From the NCBI GenBank assembly GCA_024663395.1, contig JANFAH010000070.1, forward strand, positions 62,001-126,000: 64,000 nt of DNA, given 5' to 3'. Every line of letters starts with the position of its first letter. The stretch's first letter is position 1. This document shows positions 13,157 to 22,896 of this stretch, one piece after another. A program made the translations under genes and the position numbers. This stretch comes from Pisolithus tinctorius (lineage: Eukaryota > Basidiomycota > Agaricomycetes > Boletales > Pisolithaceae). The notes below the pieces were generated by a model. The model was not told where the DNA came from, ran no database searches, and saw only the letters and a program-made list of their open reading frames with translations.

Positions 13157-13575
13157 TCAAAACAAAGACCCCGGCTCAAGCAGTCCCACCAACCACCGCA
13201 TCACCTTCCCTGTAGAATATTAGAATACAGTTTCAGCGAACACATATGCAGACAGCTGACCATGACGACCGACTGACCTGGCAGTGCACTTCCTGTAGCG
13301 ATCGCATCGTTGTCTTCCGGCGTCCGTGGAGAGTCACTGTCTGACTCTGAGAACGACGAGTGCCCACCATCTTCCGTCCATAGGCTCCTCTCCACTGCAA
13401 AGCTCGTCGGCGGAAAGAATCCCGCAAGGTTGAACGGATCCCCTCTCTCGTCCCTATCAAATGATGCTCCCGCGTGTATATCACCTTCCGTCCTTGCTCG
13501 CGCCAAACCGACGCTTTTCCTGTCATGCTCCTCAAGCAGCGAGCTTGGCGCCGTCCTGGAGCGGCGCAGGGCCAT
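13157..13575 (-). CDS. Small orphan protein, Ser/Asp-rich
   Basis: Not recognised. One open frame runs from ATG 13575 (MALRRSRTAPSSLLEEHD) through GDPFNLAGFFPPTSFAVERS and an acidic Ser-rich stretch (SFSESDSDSPRTPEDNDA). A 67-nt intron with a gtcagt donor and ctacag acceptor joins to KVMRWLVGLLEPGSLF and a stop at 13157. The composition suggests a disordered protein with possible phosphorylation sites. It lies between the CSL gene and the TMEM198-like gene, all on the same strand. It could be a separate gene or the 3' part of something larger, because an upstream open frame starts at 13673 in another phase. Confidence 0.45.
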
Positions 13576-13871
13576 CGTAGTCGTCTACGGAGAGTGCCCT
13601 GCCTCCCCATACCATCATCAATGGTTCCACCCCTTCCCCAAAGATTCGACAGTTTTTCAAAGTCCGCAGTCATGTAATGAAAGATGAAAATGTTGTACGG
13701 ATATCTCTAACAATCACATATATATGTCGAGGACAAAACAAGAAAAGCGAAGAAAATAAACTCTTGCCTTCAGTACCGTCCCCGAATGAGTCGAAAAAAT
13801 GTCGTCCCAGTTCATGAAATGAATGGATATGTGTTGCAGACAATCTCGTCCATAAAAACAAAAGAAGCGAT

Positions 13872-16800
13872 TCAATTGGGAGGGTCGCGCGGAGAGCCAG
13901 ACGCCCGTCGCCTATCGCTCCCCCTCTCGCGCGCCCTATTTTGTCCAGGGAAGGGGACCGTCGCAAGAGCCATCGAACGAGACTCCCGCTTCGAGCCACT
14001 CGCCTCAGGACGAATACCTATCTCCGCATCCTGTTGGTGACGTTGCCAATCTTCCACCCGCATTATCGATTGTCTCTTCGACGACGGCGAAGACTTTCCT
14101 CCGACGACTGCAAGTTTCTCCGCGTTCAGTACGTTTGAGCTCCTATCACCGGTCTTGCCAGAGTCAAGAAGGGTGGACCCGCGCTTGCCCAACCCATCCT
14201 GCGACTTCCGTCGAACCTTCTCCTCTCGCTCAAGCTGTGCAGCCTTCTCAGCCTGCCTCTTATTCACTACCTCCCGTTCAATAGCCCGCGATCGCTCCCA
14301 GCGATTCTTCGCCGCCTCAACTTCGGCATGCTCCCTTTCAACCTGTGTCAGTGGTGCCTGCAACCCCCTCATCTTCTGACGGTGACGTTCCTCCAGCTCC
14401 TCAAACGTTGCCACACGCTGGGGTTCAGGCTTCAGGGGGACAGCAGTTCCACCTCGAGAAGCGATGTAGGGTGCGCTGTTCGACGATTCCAGGGCCGCCG
14501 CCTTCAACGGTCGGCTAGGTGGGAGCACAATCGGAATATTACTGTTGGTGGCCTCGGCTGAGGTAGCCTTGATTGGCCTGGGGCGTGTCACAATCAACGG
14601 AACGCTATTTGAAGGTGGTTCCGGTGCTGATGCAGAACCCGGCTGTTGAAGTAGCACTTGAGGTATGCTACCGCTGGTATGCGGTCCCTTCTGCTTCGGC
14701 TGTAATTTCATGCCTGCAAGACTACCGATCGGGATGTCTTCTTCAGAAACGTCCTTCAGCGTAATGTCAATACCACCGAACTCAAGTAAGCTGCTTTCAC
14801 GACGCTTGCGTTGAGCCAGTGCCTCGCTCACAGCAGCCGGCATGGGCAGTCGTGAAGACACAGGAGTCGTTGGTATGGGAGCAGTCACGCCGGAAGGAGG
14901 CTGCAAGAGCTTGCGATCCTGGACATACGAATCCCAGTCCTCATTTTTAAGAGGCACGCTTGTAGGGCGGCTAATGGACGCGCCCAGCGGGGGAGCATCA
15001 ATAATCTTGGAGAACTCCATTGAATGGGTGCGGACGCGGGGATCAGGCTGTCTCGGTGGCCGTGCATGCAGACGAGCACCAGTGACGGTGTCGAGGTCGC
15101 AGCTCAGTGTGCGTTTGGAACTGAGCGAGATTCTGCGAGAACGGGAATCATCGGAATCCACGCCGGGTGTGTCGGAACGCAGCGCATCAATGGAGCGCCT
15201 TATGGTTTGGATCTCGGTGAGCAGTTCCTCTTTGCGGGACAACGCCTCCAGCTCTGCCGAAATTTCGGCCTTCTTCGCTTCTTTGGCCGCCTTGGACTCC
15301 TTGCTTTCGGGCTCCGTCTCTGTGATGAAGCCGGTCGGGACATCATCTTGGATGCCGGTACCAAGATCCAAGTTAGGGAGGAGTCCCTTCTGGAGGTGAC
15401 TTTTCGCCGTTCGCCGCACATCGTCATCTGGTACTGGCGCTGCCAAGAAATCAGAAACGCCGGAGGTGTATCGGCCACGGCCAGCAATGAGCGTGTTGGT
15501 AGACGAAGGACCTTCGTTGGAACTAGACGCAGGAAAGTCGTTCATAAGAGGGGTGCCGGAGTATCCACTTCCGGTCCGAGCATGCATACGAAGCGGCGGG
15601 TGATCGCTCTCCCATTCCTTTCTCTCCTTTTCCAGGTCGGCAAATCGGCCGGAAGCATCGAGTTCAGCTTCTTCGTCCCTACGTCGTTGTTCTTCGGCGA
15701 TTTCCTTGAGTTTGCGCTGCAGGACACGTAGGATGCGCAGTTGCACGGAGCCACCCATTAGTGCAACCGCACCAATAAGACCGAGTTCGATTTGCATGGT
15801 CTGGGAGACGGGAAAAGCAATGCCGCTGTCGGTATATTTGGGGAAAAGTCCAGTGAATCCAAGATTCCACACGTAAAACTAGCGAGGAAAAGTCAGAACA
15901 AGGGGATGACGAGGGAATTGCACTGACCTCCTTCAAGCCCGCAGTAGTGTAACAGTCGACACCGAGCATAAAGACGGAGGAACCAACGAATGCAGTAGCG
16001 AGTAGTAAGATGTGCCAGTGAATCTTTGGGATCGTACACAAAACAAAGCCAACCACTCCCAAAGCTTGAGCGGTGATAGTTGGTATGAGTGCAAAGCGCA
16101 ACAAAGCCCCGGCATGACTCACAAATGTATACTATCCAGCGGGTACCAACGGGAGTTATGAGACCGCCATCCTTGAAGCACTGGATCCACAAGGCGACGG
16201 CAAAACCTCCCCAGGCGCCAATGAAATATTTGGTAGCCTTCCAAAAGAATATGCTGATGGCACCACCCATGATACCAGATATTGCGCACGACAAGACAAA
16301 CATGCCTTGTAGCGTGGCACTCGGGGGATTCACGGCAGGGAGAATACCAAACTTGGCGATGAGAACGAAACACACAAGCGTGAAGGTATAGAAACCAATG
16401 AGAAAGAACGAAGTCCTGTGAGCACAACATTAGCAGACCATCTACAAGATAGGGAATGACCTGCTACCATCGGTTCTTGTGACCCCAAAAGGCACTAGGT
16501 AAACCTGTCAAAACGAGAATAGCCCCAAGGACGCCAAACGCAGGGGTGATTTTGGTTGCAAGCACTATGGGGGTTGGGGTGGCGGACGAAGTAGCGGATG
16601 AAGTTGCAGTAGGCGAAGCGAATGTACTGGTAACATTAAAGGCGGTGGGTACAACAGTTGCAATGGTCACGTTCTGAGAGCCAGACTGGCTAACCGAGGT
16701 GAGAGTGGCCGAAGTAGTAACAGGGAAGATGGTAATATTTGGGGTAATAGTAGCGGTAGTAGTGGTAAGATTTGATGAGAGAGACGAAGTGGACGCTGCT

Positions 16801-16928
16801 TGGCCCGAAGTGGTGGTAGTTCGAATCGACGTCGACTGCGCTGAAACATGCCGAAAGAGAGACGAGGAAAGGAGAAGACATGACAGGAGACCCAGTCTGA
16901 TGGCAAGGGGAACCATGTTTGAAGGCAT
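13872..16928 (-). CDS. TMEM198/DUF4203-like multi-pass membrane protein with long cytosolic tail
   Basis: Signal peptide (LAIRLGLLSCLLLSSSLF, cleavage near HVSAQ) is followed by about 100 Ser/Thr-rich lumenal residues. About seven membrane helices follow, including AFGVLGAILVLTGLPSAFWG, FYTFTLVCFVLIAKFGIL, GMFVLSCAISGIMGGAISI and WHILLLATAFVGSSVFMLGV. This layout matches the DUF4203/TMEM198 family. Introns at about 16470, 16120 and 15940 are in phase. The roughly 620-residue cytosolic tail begins with a coiled coil (LRVLQRKLKEIAEEQRRRDE), contains proline-rich segments and a second coiled coil (EELEERHRQKMRGLQ to EREEKVRRKSQD), and ends SGSPRDPPN. The molecular role in fungi is not known to me. 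Confidence 0.8.
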
Positions 16929-17438
16929 TCAACCGCTGACGGTGCTGGTAGCAGCGGGGTATAAGCGTCGACTGCACCTCGACGACGTGAGAGGCCAAAA
17001 AGCCGGGGAGGGGACACGCTGGCCGAGATGAGAGGAGCGGGAGAACGTGCCCGCGGGAAGCCAGAAATAACGTCATCAAATCAGTTCTGAAGGCACCCCT
17101 CCAACGAGCGTCGTCAAGACGGACATTTACTATTGCATTTGAGGGCCTGACGCCAATCGTCATTTAATCATATCTCGGTTCTCCCTTATTTTTGTTTTTT
17201 TGTTTTGTTTTTTTTCTGCAGGTATTGAAGATACCGGCCTTGCGTTTCCAACATGCTTGCGATATGCACACCACTTTGCGTCGCACAGAGGGGCCATGCC
17301 TCGGCCTCCACTGCGGTCGTTTGTAATTCATAACGTATACTACAGCCCTCTACTTACCGCGAGCCGCACAACGATCGCATCGATGCAAGCATTTGCAGAA
17401 GTACCCCTTACATAAACTGTCAATTACACTTTCGTTCG
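16929..17438. other. Intergenic: TMEM198-like promoter and helicase 3' flank
   Basis: No convincing gene. A T-rich tract (tttttgtttttttgttttgt) sits at 17188-17216. The short frame at 17200-17415 (+) has no features. Confidence 0.55.
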
Positions 17439-19289
17439 TCACTCGAAGTGCTCCAGCCTAGTCGGCGAAATGCCCATCTGCTTCAATATAACGGCCATCT
17501 TCTTAGGTTCGTCCTTGACCATCACCTTGCCCTTCTTTTTCTTCCTTTCCTCTTTCCGTCCCTCGAGTATGGTGACGACCTTACCTTGTCTACCAAATCG
17601 ACCAACCCTTCCTGCGATGTGCAAATATGCGTCCCCCGATCGGCCTTGCGGTATCCCGAGCAAGAAGACGTGTGACAGTTCTGGAAAATCAATACCACGT
17701 GTGGTAGACAAAGTAGAGACGAGTAACGTCGGATTGTCAGTCGCCACACCATCCTGAGAACGCAGGTGAATAAAATCAGCTGCATTTCCTAAGAGATCTA
17801 AGGCGTGGGCATTCACGCCCAGTTGACGCAGCTCGAAAATAACCTTGCGCAAGGAAGCTGTTGCAGGTAAAACGAGAAGCGCAACTTGCGGAACATCCAG
17901 TGCGAAAGTAGTTGCAACAGCTTCAAGCATGGCGGGGTTGATCGCGAGCGGAGCATTCAGAATATCTGTACTGACTGAGCCACACGGATCATAGTCTAGC
18001 GCATAAACGCCCACCTGCATCAGCCTCGTTGACTACCATCATATCCTCTTCATATAGAAAATCATTTTCGTTTTCCGTAAAGCCCGTGTCCTGGTTGGAC
18101 ACTATGCCAAGACCCTTTTCATCTATTTCTCGTGAGTGGGCCCCTGGGAGATTCTTAATACTTCCATCCTCGGAAACCACGAGCACATGATGAATCGCCA
18201 CTCGGTTCAACGCATGAGCTGGAAGCGATTTAGAGGGCGCATTCACCAGCGAGACAACACGTCTTGATTTCAACCACTCGAAGTCGTACAACGCCTTCCG
18301 GAGCCTGCTTCGCATGGTCGCGCTCAGAAACACCAACTGGGGCTGTCGAACACGACCGTCGCGATAACTAGGAGAATGATCCACCTCCCGTTTACCAAGT
18401 ATAACATCCATGACCTGGCGCAGCACCATGGGATGTTTCACGATCTTCTTCTCGATCTTCCTGCGAGTGCTCAGTGACGTGTGTGAGGGAACCCACTCAA
18501 GGAGCGAATCTACCTCATCCACGACCACCGTGGACAAGGTGTCCAAATGCAAGAACTCGGGGGCGCGGAGAATCACGTCCATTATCGCAGTTGGAGTTCC
18601 AATGAGTATATGTGGCGGATCGCGGCGAAGCGGTGACAGGTCCGACGAGGGGGACACGATTAGGTGACTAAAATCATTGTAGACACTTTCCGAATGAGAT
18701 CCACGAACAAGAACTTTTGCTATAGATGGTACTGTCGAAAGGGACAACTTATCCCTTGCCGTGACGATACTGTGGACCCAATGGAGGTACTGGTATGCGA
18801 GATCGCGATGAGGAACAATAAGGAGGGTAGTAATGCCCTTCTTCGTTGATTGTTCTTCGTCATCCTCGGAATCGCGAACGAAGACCCGGCGTTTGCTCAG
18901 CAGCGCAAGCATTACCGCGAACGACCTATGTGTTGTCACATAGTCGGTCCAAATTCAAAACATATTATGAGGCACAGCAACACCTACTTGCCGCTGCCAG
19001 TATAATCCTGCAGCACGATGTCGTTCTTCTCAAGAATCGCTGCAATCAACTTCTTCTGCATTAACGTCGGGTACTTTACATTCGGAAACGCAGCACGGAG
19101 CGAAGAAGCCACCGTGGGCCGTATGCCAGCTGCCTCAAAACCGTCCGTCTCTTGTTCTCCAGTGGGATTTGAATGACGGAATGATCCAAGATAACGCGCC
19201 AGAACGGCCCTGTGACATCGCTGTTGACAATGTCGACATGCCCAACTGCCTCCTGGATATGTTGTCGGTGAAGAGAGAAGAAAACGCAT
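17439..19289 (-). CDS. Mitochondrial-type DEAD-box-family RNA helicase (Mrh4-like)
   Basis: Superfamily 2 ATP-dependent RNA helicase. Three exons are read from ATG 19289. The basic, Cys-containing N-terminus (MRFLLSSPTTYP onward) could be a mitochondrial presequence. A Q-motif-like segment (NVKYPTLMQKKLIAAIL) precedes motif I QDYTGSGKS, which is completed across the first intron. Later motifs are LLIVPHRDLAYQ (Ia), HILIGTPTAIMD (Ib), VVVDEVDSLLEW (motif II as DEVD), LVFLSATMRS (motif III), LLVSTLSTTRGIDFPELSHV (V) and HIAGRVGRFGRQGKVV (VI). The tail is Lys-rich (EERKKKKGKVMVKDE) and ends SPTRLEHFE. DEVD in place of DEAD and the long insert after motif III resemble Mrh4. Localisation is inferred. 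Confidence 0.82.
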
Positions 19290-19636
19290 TGGATGACCAC
19301 GTGACCGCGCTGGGTGCAGTACATATATGCTAGCTTACATACTCAAGCTTATGAACTCGGCTCACGATGCACCCCATGTCCGAAAATCTCGAGAACTCAG
19401 CATCGTCACTTGACTTCAACTACGGTGTAAGATACAGACTCTGAACAATTCAAAACAGGAAAATACATATGCCAGCCACCGCGATAGCCAGATCATACTA
19501 TACCGTGAGGATGGAAAGCGCGGGGAGACCACGCACACAGGGACAAAGCAAAAGCGAGGTGTTGCGTTACATAACGCCACAGTGGCAACGTCGGCACACG
19601 GTAGCAGGACGATGAACGAGGTCGTAAAGCCAATGA
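19290..19636. other. Intergenic between helicase promoter and transporter 3' end
   Basis: No gene supported. The region should hold the helicase promoter and the transporter 3' UTR. Confidence 0.55.
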
Positions 19637-19768
19637 CTATGCAGCATGCTCATTGGAAGCATCTGCCTGTGACGACGAGGAAGGGATCATCAATTCCTCC
19701 GTCGCATCATGAGCTGTTTCGATCTCATCGGTCTCATCGTCGGGTTTGCTTTCCATCCTCGCGAGTTC
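19637..19768 (-). other. In-frame open extension after the transporter TAG
   Basis: Directly after TAG the frame continues as ELARMESKPDDETDEIETAH, an acidic stretch, SSSSQADASNEHAA, then TAG. The composition matches a cytosolic tail, and comparable transporters often carry extra residues here. It could be a fossil of a longer tail, a read-through extension, or a base error. Confidence 0.5.
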
Positions 19769-22295
19769 CTATTCTTCATGATCCCCAATGGGCTGATACG
19801 TGCTCCTGTCGTTGCCGTACAACAACCGACTAAGTCGCCCACGGTTGGCGCTCTTGGCAGATCCGCGGGAGCGAACAGACGTTCGGCCGGAATGGTTGGA
19901 CATGAGAGAGGCCCGTTCGGATTCATAATCAAGTCTCTCCTCTGAAAAATGCCTTGAGATGGCGACAATACAGAACGGATGACCACTTCACCTTCGCCAA
20001 AAACAGCGTCCATTTCTTCTAAGGGTACACCCTTGGTCTCCGGATAAACTTCCTTCGGTTAGTATGAATCAATAAGACGCTTGTCAGACGTACGGAAGTA
20101 AACCAAAATGAAGCTGCATGCACAGTAGAACCCGTGCATGGGGTATAATCTCCAAGTGATGACCTCCTGTAGGTAAGGGGTGGTTTCTCCGACAATGAAA
20201 TTGAATGCCCTGAGACTACATTAAATCGCTGTCATTCATCAAGCCATCGTACCCACCAGTTTGTCGCTGTAGAAAGTGAGACACCTTTGGAGCGGAAGGT
20301 GAGCGGCATAATCTGTAACTCCCATTAATTTCGGACAAAACATCATGTATGTGCACGTCGACCTGCCTCAGGGGGATACAACCACGGAATAGGTCCCCAA
20401 CTTCGCCAGAATTGAGTCAACACGACTATAAAAACCTCAATGGGCATACCTATAGCCAAATGCAGCATTGAATACAATGACACAGAAGACTACCGCCTGC
20501 GGGGTTTCTGGGACATCAATATACATCCACCAACCCGTGAGAGCAAGTGCGATGCCCATCTGGGCATAGAATGAGAATACGGATGAATGTGCGATAGCAA
20601 ATGACACACAGTGACTGCACCGGAGAGCAAGATGAACCGGCGACCCCATCGATCCACCAAGTACCATCTATGTGAAACGTGTAAGTTATCTAAAACGCAT
20701 GGAGACGACCCACGTAGGGATTGTGCTCAGGACATAGATTATGGCGTTGATGCCAGTCATCAGTACAGCGTCCCGACCGAGCCATCCAGCCTCTACCAGA
20801 CAAGTCAATTACGAGTTCCAACCCGTACATGAGTAATGGCACCTTCAAAAACGGAAGCTTGACCCGTGCATTAGCGGCGGGCACATTTACATACTAGTAA
20901 TCGAACTTACGAGCGTAATAAGATATGACTGCACAACAATGAATGTCAGGGGGAAATGGAAGAAAACAAAGTGCAAGAACGTACCATTGATCCCGTTCTG
21001 CGCAAACAAAACAAACGTTAGATAGATATACATTAGCGGAGAAGCGAACGTACCAATTGAGCGAAAGCCTGGGAGGACATGGCAAGAAGAACGCGACGTT
21101 TGTACCTCTTCCACATAGTTGCGTAGGACCGACTCTCACCCCGCTAACTAATATCGTCACTTGCCCATAACACTAACAGCGTTGACTTTACCTCTTCCAT
21201 CACCTTATCTTTAATTTCTTGAAACTCGGCCTTCGCCACGATATCGTTGGGGTCACCTCCATGTAGATTGACGATGACCCGCATTCCAGCCTCATCTTGG
21301 TCGGTATCTATAAGCCATCTACGAGAAGAGATAAGCAGATGATCCCGACGCAAGATTGTTCATTACCGAGGACTCTCGGGCATGACCAAGCTACCAGCTG
21401 CAAGAATTCCACCGATTACGCATTGAATGAAGAGGGGAATACGCCAAGAAAGGTCTGAATCAATGAAAGAACAGAAATAATCCGTCCACTGCAGACAGTA
21501 TCAGCCCATTGATGAACCAACACCGCATAATACCCTTACAACTGAGGACGCATAACCGACGATATTGCCTGTGAACTCCATACAAGCAAGGGCACCTCTC
21601 TACAGAGTCATTAGCTGGCAGAAACGAACTAGGCAGAAGTAAACGCTACATACATGATTCGGGGGCGAAATTTCGCTCTGGTATATTGGGACGATTGTGC
21701 TACGGACCATTGTGAGCACGCGAGAGAGAACAGATGCGACAAACACACGATAGCAACCCGACACCGAACCCACTGACGACTCGACCTATAATCATGACAT
21801 AGAATCCTGTAGTGAATGTTTGGATGGCACCACCAATGGTGAACACCAAGGCGCCTATGAAAAGCGTTCCTTTCCTTCCGATGATGTCGCCCACGCGACC
21901 AGCAGCGATGGACGTGGCTACGAGGTGGTGAGTGCTTAGAGTGCACACAAGAGGAGTCTACGTACTGAGGGCGCCGAGTTCTAGCACTGCTACCATAGTC
22001 CCAACCTCTATCGGACCAGGTGAGTTGAAAAACTGCTTAAAGTAGGGCCCGGTAATGATGCCGGACATGACACTGGATGAGCGAAGGTGAGCTTAACGAA
22101 GGTCAGCAGGTAGCCTAGAAAAAACGGACCCCTGGTCATAACCGAACTGAGGACGAAGAAGATTAGGGCGCTTGAAGCAGGAGGGTACAAACGACATACG
22201 AGGAAGACACCAAGGCTAGCGAAGATTGAGATTGCATAGAGTAGGGGTTGCCCAACGAGCCTAGGTCGAGGAGAGGGAGCCGACAAGTCTGACAT
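19769..22295 (-). CDS. MFS sugar transporter (sugar porter family), in-frame TAG near the end
   Basis: Twelve-helix proton/sugar symporter of the sugar porter family at the plasma membrane. About eleven exons from ATG 22295 give LFGYDQG and VMSGIITGPYF (helix 1). They continue with AGRVGDIIGRKGTLFIGALV (signature 1), GRVVSGFGVGLLS, VPIYQSEISPPNHRGALAC (signature 2), VMPESPRWLIDTDQDEAG and QLNGINVISYYAPSVFEGA. Then come LVDRWGRR, PLTFRSKGVSLSTATNW, FNFIVGETTPYLQEV and YPETKGVPLEEMDAVFGEGE. The last exon reads EERLDYESERASLM to YQPIGDHEE and meets TAG at 19771-19769. The same frame then stays open for 43 more codons, with similar acidic Ser-rich character, to a second stop at 19637. The tail therefore looks truncated or read through. 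Confidence 0.93.
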
Positions 22296-22558
22296 GATGG
22301 CATCTACAATGCGACAGTTGTCGTTACTGGCAGTGGGCGAGACAAACGAGGGGGACGGCGTCTCTCTAACACACGATCCCGTTGACAGTAAGTACTAAAG
22401 CACTCGGGTGGAGTCTCTGGCAAACCAAACTCCCGCCGCGCCACAGCCATCAGCGAACAGTGGCTATACACCCTCGTAAGTACTGGACGGCGCTGAACAG
22501 CTTTTGGTCGACTGTACGGTAGTAAACCAACAGAGAGACCCCCTTTAGACTAGCTTTC

Positions 22559-22896
22559 ATGCCTCGCTCGGAGACATCCTTGGATTCAGCCTCTGACTTG
22601 TCTTATGAGTCAGATGAGGACTATCGGCTCGCCCAGCAAGAGTGGGAGGAGAGCATGCAAGAACTGCAGCAACTCGCTCTCGTTCTGCTTTTGCCTTGGG
22701 TGGGCAAGTTTTTAGGAAGAAAAACCAGTTACTGGCGTGCGTGCTGACACTTTTTTGTCTCCCGCCTGGCTGAACGACCCCTTCAGTGTACGACCGCTAC
22801 AAGCGGGTCGGTTTGGGGAGGACGTTCTTCCTCGGTGACGCATCCCACTATTTCACTACGAACATCATTCAGAGGCACTCGATGACCAAGTCATAA
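22559..22896 (+). CDS. mim2: Mitochondrial import protein 2 (Mim2)-like outer-membrane protein
   Basis: Small single-span protein of the MIM complex, which inserts alpha-helical proteins into the mitochondrial outer membrane. Two exons (22559-22736 and 22787-22896) give 95 residues. The acidic Ser-rich N-terminus is MPRSETSLDSASDLSYESDE. The conserved part is RLAQQEWEESMQELQQL, the helix LALVLLLPWVGKFLGR, KTSYWLYDRYKRVGLGRTFF and LGD. The WEES...LLLP..GK.LGRK pattern is what I know of fungal Mim2. The C-terminal extension ends RHSMTKS. Its last codons overlap the convergent PPR gene by 6 nt: the Ser codon tca is the PPR stop on the other strand. Confidence 0.82.

Noticed and set aside
13233..13673. 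A frame starting at 13673 as the N-terminus of the orphan gene
   Set aside because: Joining it needs a 26-nt intron in the wrong phase.
17200..17415. Plus-strand frame after the poly-T tract
   Set aside because: Short, unsupported and in an intergenic region.
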